A stretch of 64,000 nt of DNA from Pseudaquidulcibacter saccharophilus (GTDB lineage Bacteria; Pseudomonadota; Alphaproteobacteria; Caulobacterales; Aquidulcibacteraceae): positions 558,001 to 622,000 of the forward strand of contig NZ_JAHWUS010000001.1 of NCBI RefSeq assembly GCF_019455445.1, read 5' to 3'. Positions 29,019 through 38,958 of this stretch are shown piece after piece. Position 1 is the stretch's first letter. Every line of letters begins with the position of its first letter. The notes beneath the pieces were generated by a model. The model was not told the DNA's origin. It ran no database searches and saw only the letters and a list, made by a program, of their open reading frames with translations. A program made the translations under genes and the position numbers.

Positions 29019-29458
29019 TACTTTACCTCACCTTTTGTATTAGTTTCCGTTTGACGGATAATTTCAAGTTCATCTTCAACCCGTTTTGTATGGGTAATTA
29101 GGTCGTTGATGGTTTCTTCGAGATCGATTTTTTGTTGTTCAAGAGCTTTTATTTGCGCCTTGAAAATAAGAATTGCTTCTTCGATTTGCTTTATTTTGCC
29201 GCCTTTAAGGTCATAAAGATTTAAAAGCTCGGCAATCTTTTCTAGCCTCAAGCCAATGCGTTTCCCCTGAAGTGCCAACGAAAGACGTGCGCGGTCGCGC
29301 GGGGAATAAATTCGGCTGGTGCCACGGCGTGTCGGGAATAAAATGCCCTTGTCTTCATAAAAGCGCAAAGTCCGCGTAGTCGTGCCAAATTCCTTGCACA
29401 ACTCACGGATGGAATAGGTTTTTCGCTCCCTGTCATTATCGGATATTTTTTTGTCCAT
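29018..29458 (-). CDS. MerR-family regulator, LiuR-like
   Basis: A 146-residue MerR protein: N-terminal winged helix (YSIRELCKEFGTTTRTLRFYEDKGILFPTR, in part) followed by a dimerisation coiled coil (about 85-140). It has no C-terminal cysteines, so it is not a metal sensor. The RRGTSRIYSPRDRARL wing and the coupled acyl-CoA dehydrogenase match the LiuR group, which represses branched-chain amino acid and fatty acid breakdown genes. Start ATG 29458 is chosen because an upstream in-frame start would lie inside the operator at 29477-29500. Confidence 0.88.
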   Translation of the reverse strand: MDKKISDNDRERKTYSIRELCKEFGTTTRTLRFYEDKGILFPTRRGTSRIYSPRDRARLSLALQGKRIGLRLEKIAELLNLYDLKGGKIKQIEEAILIFKAQIKALEQQKIDLEETINDLITHTKRVEDELEIIRQTETNTKGEVK

Positions 29459-29476
29459 GTGACAGCCATAAAATAT

Positions 29477-29500
29477 ATTTACGTTTACGTCAACGTAAAT
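29477..29500. promoter_or_regulatory. LiuR-type operator
   Basis: Perfect inverted repeat ATTTACGTT - TACGTC - AACGTAAAT, 19 bp before the regulator's ATG. The core agrees with the LiuR consensus of the TTTACGTnnACGTAAA kind. Implies autoregulation of the regulator/dehydrogenase operon. Confidence 0.8.
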
Positions 29501-29603
29501 TTTATAACACTTCAACAATTATTACGCGCAAAATGTGGTCAAATTTTGAAATCGCACACCAATGAAGGGAAAAGGGGTGATTAAAATAATTTTTCTTTTA
29601 TGG

Positions 29604-29618
29604 TTAATAAAAAGTTAA
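29604..29618. promoter_or_regulatory. CtrA-like box TTAA-N7-TTAA
   Basis: TTAA at 29604 and 29615 separated by seven bases, followed by TTAAC, 21 bp before the start of the small secreted protein. In AT-rich DNA such a match can occur by chance. Confidence 0.35.
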
Positions 29619-29638
29619 TTAACAATCGGTGTGTGGTT

Positions 29639-30016
29639 ATGAAAAAAGTAGTTTTGTTTGCATTTGGTGGCTTAAGTTTAATTGCATCTGCATCATTGGC
29701 GCAAAGCTATCAACGTGTATCGCAGGCAATGAATGTTTCTGCGCCGCGTAATCAAATGCGAGAAACCGTAATTGCATCAAATGGCTATGAGGCCGCACCA
29801 TATGCCTATGGTTATGTTACCAATTTACCAGAAGATGGAAAATGGCGTTATATTGAGGCACGTTGTTATCAATCACAAAATGGCCAAACTTGTGTTGATG
29901 GGCATTGGGCACGCAAAGAACGTGGCAAATGTGAACAGGTTACACAACATAGTGTAAAACAAGGTCAATACATACGTATTGTTTCCGGCGGTAAAGTTTC
30001 TACTTGCCGTGACTAG
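29639..30016 (+). CDS. small secreted protein of unknown function
   Basis: A 125-residue protein starting at ATG 29639 with a clear signal peptide (MKKVVLFAFGGLSLIASASL, cleavage at SLA|QS). The mature part of about 100 residues has four cysteines in its C-terminal half (RCYQ, TCVD, KCEQ, TCRD), suited to two disulphides outside the cytoplasm. I do not recognise the family. An in-frame ATG at 29600 would add a hydrophilic stretch before the signal peptide and overlap the CtrA-like box, so I reject it. It stands alone upstream of the PodJ-like gene. Confidence 0.75.
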   Translation: MKKVVLFAFGGLSLIASASLAQSYQRVSQAMNVSAPRNQMRETVIASNGYEAAPYAYGYVTNLPEDGKWRYIEARCYQSQNGQTCVDGHWARKERGKCEQVTQHSVKQGQYIRIVSGGKVSTCRD

Positions 30017-30246
30017 TTTTTAATATATTTTTATTTGTCCTTTAATGTTGAAAACTATTTAGTCTTTACATTTCAACATAATAAAACTTGGCGAATATAT
30101 TATGTTTAATATCTATTAACCATATTTTTACCAACTCATTTCATTTCTCAATGAATCGAAGAAGTCGAACTATATCCGAATTGTGTCTGTGAAGCAGATT
30201 TTGTTGGTTTGGCGCTTTGATAACGATGTAAAGTTATTTTTGAGCA

Positions 30247-33200
30247 ATGAGTATGAATCAAACAAAAGAAAATACGGAACCGCTTAAAAACCCCTGGAGT
30301 ATAAAGGGGATAAAACCAAATAACCGCGAGGCTGCAAAGCAAATCGCCGGTGAAAATGGTCTTACCATCGGTGAATGGATTAATAATTTAATTGAAGAAG
30401 CCGATAGTAAAAGTGATTCGGAAAAAGCTCTTTTGCAAGCTCTCGATAACCAACCCATTAGTCGCAACGAAGCAGAAATTCAAAAGCCCAAGGCTGAATC
30501 TTTGCGCGATATTTATAAGCAATATAGCTCTAATCAAAATGAAGCCCAAGATATAGGTGAAAAACCCCAAAATATAGGGGAAAATCCTTTGTCGGGTAAT
30601 GCTATTAAAGACGTAAGCACGTCACCTTTTTTCAGCAAAGCAGACGATATGAACCAGCCAGAAAACCTTGGCATCAATTATGATGACATGCCAAAAGCCA
30701 ATTCCGTTCAAAATGAAACTTCAAGACTAGCACTTGCTATGGAGATGTTGAACCGAAAGCTTGAGACAGTGGCACAACCGGTTGCGTTTGCTCAACCTGC
30801 GGCGGTTCCTTTTGTACAACCTGCACCAATTGCCAATAATAATGCTTATGCCCCAATCCCGTTGGTTGGCGGTGACAGAAATGTTGAAAGCCTTGCCCGC
30901 CGCCTTGAAGATGGCGAAGCGCGCATCGAAAGAAAAAACGAAAGAATTGCCAATACTCTTGAAGATTTAAAAGAAGCGCAAAATACAATTAATGAAAAAT
31001 TGCGCCGTATTGAAAGCAATGACAATAATCAGCGCACTATTCATTCATTACAAGCGCTTGAAACTTCGCTTGATTCAATTATGCGCCAATTAAGTGATAC
31101 CAATTTGCGCACCACTCGCATCGAGCAGGATTTGGTAAGCGAAAAAAGCAATCGCTTGACGCCAGCGGATGTTGAAAAAATCCTCGAAAAATCTGTGAAT
31201 GAGATTAATTCGAGCGTGGCAACAGAATTTAGCAAATTCAACACGCGCCTTGCAAATGTTGAGGATTTCAACAATAAAACTCTTGAACATACTGAAAAAA
31301 CCAATGCTTCTATGCGTGATGCATTGGTTGAATTGTCTGCTCGTCTTGCCAATCTTGAAGGCGATGACAATGAGCGTATTCGCCAAGATATTGAAAGTCG
31401 TATTTCATCACTTATTGGCAGAATTTCCGATATTGAAGACAATATTGAAAGCATTGTTGCCAAAACCCAGGCCGAGGCGCAGGAGAAATACTCTGGCATC
31501 ATTCGTGAATTAAACGACCGTATCGAAGCCAATGAAAGAGGCACTGTTAGTGCGATTGAAAATATTGGCAATAAATTAGTCAGTACCGCGGAATCTATGG
31601 ACAGAAGAATTCGCGAAATTGAAGATATTAATGCCAATGCCAAAGATTCACACCTCGCGATGCAAATGGAAATTGGCAAACTTAGCAGCGCAATTGATGA
31701 ACGTCTTAACGATCTTGAAAGCGGCTCTTCGACAGTAGTCAATCAAGCTAATGCACATTTGAACACAATTGCCGAGCAGTTGAATACACGCTTAAGCGTT
31801 TTTGAAAGCCGTAGCCGCGAATTAGAAGACCGAATTAAAAAGCAAGAAAATGTAATCGAACAACGCTTTGAAAGCGCGCACGAAGATATTTCTGAGCTTA
31901 TTGGTAAAAACACTGCCGTTTCAAATAAGCTTATTGATGATAAACTAAGCATTTTTGAAACCCGCCTAAGTGCGGCACAAGATATGGCGCAATCGATAAC
32001 TAAGCCATTGCATGAAACCTTGGTTGATTTGGTGGAACGCCTAGAAAATATGGAATTGGGCAATAAAAATAATGTTTATTCCGAAGCCATTAAGCCATCA
32101 AATTATTCATACCAACTAAGTCCATCAAAAGATGCGCCATCTGATATCAAGCTTGCAATGATTGATGAGGCAGAAGAACCTTCTCAAGACTTGGTAATTG
32201 CGCATGAAGAAGAGAAAATACCTGACGCGCATATCGATGCGGTTAGCATGCCGTTGGAAATGGAAACCATAACCCAAGAAGAGGTCGATCCATTTGGCAT
32301 GGGCGGTTTTGCTTCTGCTGATGGTCATGATGCATTGGCATCTGAACTCGATAGTATTTTCGGACATGATAAATCTGAAAAATCAGAGCCACATTCAGAA
32401 ATTCAAGAATTTGAAGTGCCTGAATATTCGGTTCCAGAATATGAAGTACCTTTAAGTGATGCACTAAATGATAGTGAAAATGCGGCACTTGAAGAAGCTT
32501 TAAAAGCGCCAAAAGATTTTAAAATCCCGTCTGAGGGTCGCCTTTTTGCGAGTGAAGAAAAGGCGGATGATACCTTTATTACGGATAATGAAGATAGTGA
32601 TGACTTCAATTTCTTTAACGAAACCACCGTTGATGAAAATGACTTTATCCGTCACGAAGATGGCGACTTTGACGAAGATGTCTTAGGCAAAATTACCGAA
32701 GGTAAAAATAACGACGATCTTACTCTATTGTCTGAATTTGAAGGTGATTATAACCCTAATACACAAGAGTTATTGCAAAACAAAACCTATGAATTCGATA
32801 ACGAGTTGCACGATACACAAAATAAGTTGCAACAAGAACGTAAACCTTTCGGGCAAGAATATTTAGAAAAGGCCCGTAATGCAGCTATGTCTGCTGCTGA
32901 TGAGAAAGGTAAAAAGCAAGGTAATGTAAAAAAAAAGCCTATGGCAGCTTCTTCCAAACCTGGTTCGGAAAAGACAAACAAGTCAAAACAGGCAAATCCA
33001 AAGGAAACCAAACTAGCAAAGCTGTATGATCTAGATGCAAAACATGCGGATCACAAACCGGTGGTTTCACCATTAGGCGTGGCGTTGGCCGGGGTTCTGG
33101 TGGCATCTGGTGCATATGCTGGTTACAATTATCTGCAACAGCAAAAAGTGGTTAAAACTAGTTCTGAATTGCCTGCGGCAATCAAGAACCATGAGCCGGT

Positions 33201-34026
33201 AACAAATGGTCAAATTGCTGCGCCAGCTTCAACTGAGGCTCTGCCGGTTGCGGCGACTGATGCTCAGTCTCCAACAAATCAGGCACCAACAAATCAGGCT
33301 GCAGTACAAACGCCGGCAAATACAGAAGCAAAGCCGCAAGTGGCGATAAAACCTGAAACAAGTGTAACAAAAGCACAAGAAGTTAAACCGACTACACCAG
33401 AGGCAAAGAAAACTGACGCAAGAAAAGTTGAGGCCAAAAAGGTTTCTTCCAACGCTATGCCGGCGATTGCGACTGCTACAAACCAACCTGCTGCAAAAAC
33501 CGTTTACGGGCAGGCATTGGCACTTGAACAAGCGGGAAACTTTAAAGGTGCCGCTGAAATTTATGTTAAGGCAGCGTCCGCAGGTGATACGCGCGCCATG
33601 AATAAATTGTCAAAAATGTTTGAACGTGGGCAGGGTGTGCCAAAAGACATTAAAAAGGCCAAAGCACTCACTGAACAGGCGGCTCTTGCTGGTTCAAGAC
33701 AAGCGCAACACAATCTTGGCGTCTATTATGCCGATGGTGAGGGCGGTGAGAAAAATTACGCAAAGGCGGCCGATAATTTCCGTAAAGCAGCAAAGCGTGG
33801 CATGACTGATAGCCAATTTAACCTTGGCGCCATGGCGGAGCGCGGTATTGGAACCGATAAAAACCCGAAAGAGGCTTATTATTGGTATTCGCTTGCCGCA
33901 AAAAGTGGTGATGCCGATGCCAAGTCACACGCACAAGATCTTGCAAGCAAGCTTAGCGCAGCCGATAAAACTGAAACTGATCGCCGCATAAATACCTTCC
34001 GACCAGAACAAGGCGGGTATGAATAA
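30247..34026 (+). CDS. PodJ-like polar organiser with Sel1 repeats
   Basis: A 1259-residue single-span protein. Order: an N-terminal PWSIKGIKPNNREAAK / GLTIGEWIN module typical of PodJ relatives (about 13-45); a long coiled coil (about 210-620); an acidic, disordered linker (about 640-880); a basic stretch; one membrane helix (about 941-961); a Pro/Ala/Gln-rich periplasmic linker; and about four Sel1-type repeats (about 1088-1235). This is the architecture of Caulobacter and rhizobial PodJ, which positions polar machinery. Unlike many family members it has no recognisable C-terminal peptidoglycan-binding domain. Expression may be cell-cycle controlled, but no operator is convincing. Confidence 0.85.
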   Translation: MSMNQTKENTEPLKNPWSIKGIKPNNREAAKQIAGENGLTIGEWINNLIEEADSKSDSEKALLQALDNQPISRNEAEIQKPKAESLRDIYKQYSSNQNEAQDIGEKPQNIGENPLSGNAIKDVSTSPFFSKADDMNQPENLGINYDDMPKANSVQNETSRLALAMEMLNRKLETVAQPVAFAQPAAVPFVQPAPIANNNAYAPIPLVGGDRNVESLARRLEDGEARIERKNERIANTLEDLKEAQNTINEKLRRIESNDNNQRTIHSLQALETSLDSIMRQLSDTNLRTTRIEQDLVSEKSNRLTPADVEKILEKSVNEINSSVATEFSKFNTRLANVEDFNNKTLEHTEKTNASMRDALVELSARLANLEGDDNERIRQDIESRISSLIGRISDIEDNIESIVAKTQAEAQEKYSGIIRELNDRIEANERGTVSAIENIGNKLVSTAESMDRRIREIEDINANAKDSHLAMQMEIGKLSSAIDERLNDLESGSSTVVNQANAHLNTIAEQLNTRLSVFESRSRELEDRIKKQENVIEQRFESAHEDISELIGKNTAVSNKLIDDKLSIFETRLSAAQDMAQSITKPLHETLVDLVERLENMELGNKNNVYSEAIKPSNYSYQLSPSKDAPSDIKLAMIDEAEEPSQDLVIAHEEEKIPDAHIDAVSMPLEMETITQEEVDPFGMGGFASADGHDALASELDSIFGHDKSEKSEPHSEIQEFEVPEYSVPEYEVPLSDALNDSENAALEEALKAPKDFKIPSEGRLFASEEKADDTFITDNEDSDDFNFFNETTVDENDFIRHEDGDFDEDVLGKITEGKNNDDLTLLSEFEGDYNPNTQELLQNKTYEFDNELHDTQNKLQQERKPFGQEYLEKARNAAMSAADEKGKKQGNVKKKPMAASSKPGSEKTNKSKQANPKETKLAKLYDLDAKHADHKPVVSPLGVALAGVLVASGAYAGYNYLQQQKVVKTSSELPAAIKNHEPVTNGQIAAPASTEALPVAATDAQSPTNQAPTNQAAVQTPANTEAKPQVAIKPETSVTKAQEVKPTTPEAKKTDARKVEAKKVSSNAMPAIATATNQPAAKTVYGQALALEQAGNFKGAAEIYVKAASAGDTRAMNKLSKMFERGQGVPKDIKKAKALTEQAALAGSRQAQHNLGVYYADGEGGEKNYAKAADNFRKAAKRGMTDSQFNLGAMAERGIGTDKNPKEAYYWYSLAAKSGDADAKSHAQDLASKLSAADKTETDRRINTFRPEQGGYE

Positions 34027-34045
34027 ATCATAACCCACTTTGTGA

Positions 34046-35158
34046 TTATTTCATTTCTTCGGCGCGTTTTTCGACCATTTCAACAATGCGGTCTATCATT
34101 TCTTCATTTTCCGCTTTGGCAATGGTTTTTCCATTAAGATAAATCATGCCAGAGCCTTTACCGCCACCGGTAAAGCCAACATCTGTAAACAATGCTTCAC
34201 CTGGTCCATTAACAACACAGCCAATCACTGAAAGCGAAATTGGCTTGGTGATATGTGCCAGACGCTCTTCGAGTTTTTCAACGGTTCTAATGACATCAAA
34301 TCCTTGGCGGGCGCATGAAGGGCATGAAATAATATTGACGCCACGCGTCCGTAGGCCAAGTGATTTTAGAATATCAAAACCAACCCGAACCTCTTCTTCG
34401 GGTTCTGCTGATAATGAAACGCGGATTGTATCGCCGATACCCGCCCATAATAAATTGCCAAGACCAATTGATGATTTAACAGTGCCAATTCTTTTGCCGC
34501 CCGCCTCGGTAACACCAAGGTGTAGAGGGCAATCAATCGCATCGGCAAGCGCCATATATGCAGCAACCGTTAAAAATGCATCTGATGCTTTGACCGAAAT
34601 TTTAAACTCGTGAAAATCATGATCTTGCAAAATTTTGGCATGGCTTAGGGCGCTTTCAACCATGGCTTCTGGGCATGGCTCACCATATTTTTCCAATAAA
34701 TCAGGTTCTAAGGAACCAGCATTAACGCCAATGCGTATCGCGCAACCATAATCTTTTGCTGCCTTGATAACTTCTTTTACACGGGATTCATTGCCAATAT
34801 TGCCAGGGTTAATCCTAAGGCATGCAGCACCCGCCTGTGCGGATTCAATGGCGCGCTTATAGTGGAAATGAATGTCGGCAATGATTGGAACTTGTGCCGC
34901 CTTTACAATTTCTTTCAATGCATTTGATGAATCAACATCGGGAACCGATACACGCACTAAATCTGCGCCCGCATCTTCACATCGTCTAATTTGGTCAATG
35001 GTCGCTTTGGCATCTGCGGTCAAAGTGTTGGTCATGGTTTGCACTGAAATCGGTGCATCGCCACCAATTTCAACATTACCTATTTTGATTTTACGAGACT
35101 TACGACGCTCGATATGGCGCCAAGGGCGAATTGTATCAATATTATTATGATTGCTCAT
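34046..35158 (-). CDS. ispG: 4-hydroxy-3-methylbut-2-enyl diphosphate synthase
   Basis: A 370-residue [4Fe-4S] enzyme of the MEP isoprenoid pathway, converting MEcPP to HMBPP. It shows the N-terminal TIM barrel ([38 protein letters not shown]) and cluster ligands in [12 protein letters not shown] and [10 protein letters not shown]. Length matches the non-plant class. rodZ lies upstream on the same strand 108 bp away, a common bacterial pairing. Confidence 0.96.
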   Translation of the reverse strand: MSNHNNIDTIRPWRHIERRKSRKIKIGNVEIGGDAPISVQTMTNTLTADAKATIDQIRRCEDAGADLVRVSVPDVDSSNALKEIVKAAQVPIIADIHFHYKRAIESAQAGAACLRINPGNIGNESRVKEVIKAAKDYGCAIRIGVNAGSLEPDLLEKYGEPCPEAMVESALSHAKILQDHDFHEFKISVKASDAFLTVAAYMALADAIDCPLHLGVTEAGGKRIGTVKSSIGLGNLLWAGIGDTIRVSLSAEPEEEVRVGFDILKSLGLRTRGVNIISCPSCARQGFDVIRTVEKLEERLAHITKPISLSVIGCVVNGPGEALFTDVGFTGGGKGSGMIYLNGKTIAKAENEEMIDRIVEMVEKRAEEMK

Positions 35159-35266
35159 GTGGTGCGTTTTCTTTTAATTGCCGCTTTGAAAGTGGTGACG
35201 CTCTATAAACCAATTGAAATAAATTTCACAGAAGTTTTTGAATATAAAATTATTGTACGATTAAAA

Positions 35267-36280
35267 TTATTGAACGGGCGCATTTGCCGGTTGTTGCGGG
35301 GCAGGTTGCGCGGCATTAGGTGCTGTTGGTGTGGTTACAACAGGTGTAGTTGCAGCCGGTGCAGAACCAGATTTTGCATTAGCTTGAGCCGGTGCTTGTT
35401 TAGCGGCCTTTGCAGCTTCTGCTTGTTGTTGCGCGGCAATGGCTGCTTCTTCCTCTTTGGCACGGGCATCGGCCATAGTTTTTAAATCTGGCACGCGCCA
35501 CATTGAAATTGGGGTATGTCCTGCGCCAACTGGTATAGAGAAGCCATAACCATTTACAACAAACGCACCTGCGTCATCGGCAGAAATTAGGAAACGACCA
35601 AGTCCATCGGTTGAAACATTTTCGCCAGGGTTAATATATCTGTCCATAACCAATGCGCCATCTTCGGAACGCAAAACAAGGCGCGCCTTACGTGACGCTT
35701 GGATGCCAATAATCGGGTCGATTGCAACGATTGGGCGTGATGCGGTCTTAACATCCTTGTCGGACCATTCTTTAATGGCCTCATCAGGGGCTTTTATAAC
35801 TTCATCGGTTTTTGGCGCGGCAATATTATTAATCACAGATGTGGCAACCAACCACACAATAAGACCAAAACCTATGAAAATACCAAATGGCAATGCAAAC
35901 TGATTTTTTAAAACCTTACGATTTTCTTCTGCACGTTTTTGCTCTGGCGACCATGCTTCTTTATAATCATCAACAATTGCTTTGATGTCGGCAAAATCTA
36001 GCAACTCGGCATAGGCTTTTACATAGCCCAATGCATAGCCAAGGCCGGGAAGGCGCGAAAACTGCATGGATTCTATGGCTGCTATCTGGTCGGGTCTAAG
36101 TTTTAGAGCCTGTGCAACCTGAACTACGGATAATCCCATTTCGCGGCGTCTTTGTTGTAGTTTTGCACCGGCACCATCTGCTTCAGGATTGTCGATTGAA
36201 CTTACTACGCGCAAACGTACCTGCGAGGGCGACTTCGTCCTTGCAAAATCAACTAATTTTTGCGCTTCTTCGGGAGTCAT
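35267..36280 (-). CDS. rodZ: RodZ-like cytoskeletal HTH protein
   Basis: A 337-residue protein. It contains a Cro/C1-type helix-turn-helix (about 38-105, LQQRRREMGLSVVQVAQALK, then SRLPGLGYALGYVKAYAE), a positively charged stretch, one membrane helix (about 128-150), a periplasmic beta domain (DUF4115: RLVLRSEDGALVMDRYINPGE), and an Ala/Pro/Gln-rich tail. RodZ links MreB filaments to the wall elongation machinery. The tail is longer and more repetitive than in the E. coli protein. Neighbouring ispG supports the call. A CtrA-like box lies 34 bp before the start. Confidence 0.85.
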   Translation of the reverse strand: MTPEEAQKLVDFARTKSPSQVRLRVVSSIDNPEADGAGAKLQQRRREMGLSVVQVAQALKLRPDQIAAIESMQFSRLPGLGYALGYVKAYAELLDFADIKAIVDDYKEAWSPEQKRAEENRKVLKNQFALPFGIFIGFGLIVWLVATSVINNIAAPKTDEVIKAPDEAIKEWSDKDVKTASRPIVAIDPIIGIQASRKARLVLRSEDGALVMDRYINPGENVSTDGLGRFLISADDAGAFVVNGYGFSIPVGAGHTPISMWRVPDLKTMADARAKEEEAAIAAQQQAEAAKAAKQAPAQANAKSGSAPAATTPVVTTPTAPNAAQPAPQQPANAPVQ

Positions 36281-36584
36281 TCGAATTCCGTACTGTTTTA
36301 CTTAAGTATTAAATTAATTAATCGTTAAAGTTTAAATTAGGGTTAAGCACAAATTTACACCAAAACCGCACTGCGTGTGGCGATTTAAAGTTATAATTTG
36401 TACGTTTACTGTCCTTAAATACACAATAACATAGATTTATTATTAATTTATGTCACTAAATATGATTTTTGCACTGCAAACAAGCTCTATTTGATGTGAT
36501 TTGAATGAAATGTCACATATTTATGCAGAAAACCCATAGTGGTTGCACAAGTGTTACAAGTAATATTACAATATTGAAACCTTA
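36281..36584. other. 304-bp intergenic region, rodZ to ptsP
   Basis: AT-rich stretch upstream of rodZ and downstream of ptsP (both minus strand). It contains the CtrA-like box at 36314-36328 and two ATGTCAC words, but no terminator with a convincing T-run, no RNA gene and no open reading frame I would support. Confidence 0.6.
36314..36328. promoter_or_regulatory. CtrA-like box TTAA-N7-TTAA upstream of rodZ
   Basis: TTAA at 36314 and 36325 with seven bases between. The spacer itself begins TTAA, so the match is partly low-complexity. Confidence 0.3.
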
Positions 36585-38852
36585 TTAAGCAATATAGCCT
36601 TGTTCGATTGCAAATTCTTTTAAGGCATTGCGAAGGTCAAAGTTCTCAATTTTGCTTTCATCGGCAAGATATTGACAAACAAAACTATGCACTTTTTGGG
36701 TGTCTAGTTTAAGAATTAGCTCTTTGATTGCACCAATCGCAGTGGGGGCCATTGAGAAATTGCGATAGCCAATTCCGATAAGTGCCAAAACCTCAATCAG
36801 TCTTCCGGCATGTTCGCCGCAAACCGATAATGTGGTGTTATTTGCATTGTCTTTAATGAATTTTAAAAACCCTAAAGCAGGGCGCGATAAAATATCGTAC
36901 CTATCATTAACGTGATTAGAGCCGCGATCAGCGGCAAAAAAGAACTGCATCAAGTCATTAGTGCCGATTGATAAAAAATCACAATATTTGGCAATTCGTG
37001 CGACATCCCAAGCAATCGATGGCGCTTCTATCATGGCGCCAATTTCAAATTTGGACGGCGGGGTGCGACCTTGTTTTTTTGCCCATTGCATTTCATCAAG
37101 CAACATGTTGCGGGCATCAAGGAATTCATCAACTGTTGAAACAAGTGGGAACATGATGCGCAAATGTTTGTCTTCTGTGGCGCGCAAAATTGCCCGTAAT
37201 TGGTATGCAAGCACGGCCTTTCTATCAAGGCCAAGGCGAAGTGCGCGCCAACCCATTGCCGGATTTTCTTCCTTAAAACCTTTCATGAAACGTGCGATTT
37301 TATCGCCGCCTAAATCAAGCGTTCTAAAAGTAACCGGAAGGTCGCGTGAATTATCAATTATGTTTTTATAAAAGCGGGTTTGCGCATCAACGCGTGGCAA
37401 TGAATTGGCGACCATAAACTGAAATTCAGTACGGAAAAGGCCAACCCCATCGGCACCAGTTTTGCCAAGTTGATCCATGTCATGGGTCAATCCGGCATTA
37501 ATATAAAGCCCGATTTTTTCACCATCCAAAGTAATGTTTGGAACGTCCTTTAATGCCCCAATACGTTGCTTTTCAATTGTATCAGCTTCTAGACGGCTTT
37601 CAAACGCCTCGGCAACCATTGGATCATAGCGCAAATAAACACTTGCCGCCTGACCATCAACAATTATTGGGTCGTTATTGGCAACCAATGATACAAGACC
37701 ATTTATTTGCCCAATCATCGGCAAGCCCATTGCGCGCGCAATAATTGCAGAGTGGGACGAATTTGACCCCTCTTCGAGCAAGACGGCCTTTAAATCTGAA
37801 TTGGCGTATTCAAGCAATTCAGCAGGGCCAATATCACGCGCTACAAGAATTGCATCCGGTCCAAGGCTTTGCGTAATATTTGTGCCTGCAAGGTGGCGTA
37901 GAAGGCGGTTATCAAGCTCTTCTAAATCGTGGAGGCGATCGCGAATATAGCTATCTTTGGCGGTTGCCATTCTTGCCCTGTGTTCAGAGCGAACTTGTTC
38001 AACTGCGGCCTCTGCCGTAAGACCTGCGCGAACCCCCTCAAGCAAGCGATGTTCCCAACCGCGATCGCGCGACAATAATGAAAACATCTCCAATACTTCG
38101 AGTGGAACCGCCCCAAGAGAGGTTGTTTGCCCAGTCAAAAGATTTTCAAGGCCACTTCTTAATTCACGTAAGGCGTTATTAAGGCGCGCTTCTTCTTCTT
38201 CCAAATTGTCGGCAAGTAGGCGTGTCGCGGCAACTTCGGGCGCATGCAAAACCGCATAACCTTTGACAAGACCGCTTGAAAAAGTCTTGCCCATAAGGTT
38301 CAACGCCTGACGTGGTTTAATGTCAAAATCATCAAGTGAGTCGGACAAATCATTGGTGGTAACAATTTCTGCAAATACTGTGGCGATGGTCTGCAGTGTC
38401 TCAACATCATCTTCTGGATAAGTTTTTGCGGCGCGATTCTGAACCACCAAAACCCCGATTAAACGGCCACCTTTAAGCATCGGAACGCCTAGGAAGCTTT
38501 GATATGGGTCTTCACCAGTTTCCGGTCTATAAGAGAAACGTTTATGGTTTGGTGCATCTGAAAGGCTAATTGGTTCTGCACCTTCGGCAACCAAACCAAC
38601 CAGACCTTCACCTTGTTTCATGCGGGTGTTGTGAACTGCTTGTCTGCTCAAACCTTCGGTGGCGCACAATTCCATTGTGCCGTCATTGCGGCGTAGGTAA
38701 ATGGAGCAAACATCCGCCACCATTTCATTGGCAATTTGCGTCACCATATGGTCAAGACGGGTTTGGGTATCAGTTTCTTCAACCATGAGTTCGCGCAGGC
38801 TTTTTAAAAGTCTGCGTGAAGAACCAAATGTTGTTGACCCCGATTGTGCCAT
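36585..38852 (-). CDS. ptsP: PTS-Ntr enzyme I (phosphoenolpyruvate-protein phosphotransferase)
   Basis: A 755-residue EI-Ntr. An N-terminal GAF domain (about 15-160: MVADVCSIYLRRNDGTMELC, VPMLKGGRLIGVLVVQN) precedes the EI body: N-terminal phosphohistidine in SNSSHSAIIARAMGLP, GADGVGLFRTEFQFM, and the PEP-binding barrel with FRTLDLGGDKIARF, SIGTNDLMQFFFAADRGS and the C-terminal CGEHAGR. It phosphorylates NPr, which passes phosphate to EIIA-Ntr, linking nitrogen, potassium and carbon status. The usual alphaproteobacterial neighbours lysC or prfA are not seen here. Confidence 0.95.
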   Translation of the reverse strand: MAQSGSTTFGSSRRLLKSLRELMVEETDTQTRLDHMVTQIANEMVADVCSIYLRRNDGTMELCATEGLSRQAVHNTRMKQGEGLVGLVAEGAEPISLSDAPNHKRFSYRPETGEDPYQSFLGVPMLKGGRLIGVLVVQNRAAKTYPEDDVETLQTIATVFAEIVTTNDLSDSLDDFDIKPRQALNLMGKTFSSGLVKGYAVLHAPEVAATRLLADNLEEEEARLNNALRELRSGLENLLTGQTTSLGAVPLEVLEMFSLLSRDRGWEHRLLEGVRAGLTAEAAVEQVRSEHRARMATAKDSYIRDRLHDLEELDNRLLRHLAGTNITQSLGPDAILVARDIGPAELLEYANSDLKAVLLEEGSNSSHSAIIARAMGLPMIGQINGLVSLVANNDPIIVDGQAASVYLRYDPMVAEAFESRLEADTIEKQRIGALKDVPNITLDGEKIGLYINAGLTHDMDQLGKTGADGVGLFRTEFQFMVANSLPRVDAQTRFYKNIIDNSRDLPVTFRTLDLGGDKIARFMKGFKEENPAMGWRALRLGLDRKAVLAYQLRAILRATEDKHLRIMFPLVSTVDEFLDARNMLLDEMQWAKKQGRTPPSKFEIGAMIEAPSIAWDVARIAKYCDFLSIGTNDLMQFFFAADRGSNHVNDRYDILSRPALGFLKFIKDNANNTTLSVCGEHAGRLIEVLALIGIGYRNFSMAPTAIGAIKELILKLDTQKVHSFVCQYLADESKIENFDLRNALKEFAIEQGYIA

Positions 38853-38958
38853 TTAAAACAAATCCACCCTGTAATTCCCAATTAGGGTAATTATTGTAAA
38901 TTCGCTAGTGTAAAATATGAATTTTAATTCTGAAATTCCTGCAATGAACAAAAATAAG

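Noticed and set aside
30247-34026. Long antisense open frames within the PodJ-like gene (for example 31041-31742 on the minus strand)
   Set aside because: They mirror the biased codon use of the coiled coil, have serine/leucine-rich low-complexity products and no ribosome sites.
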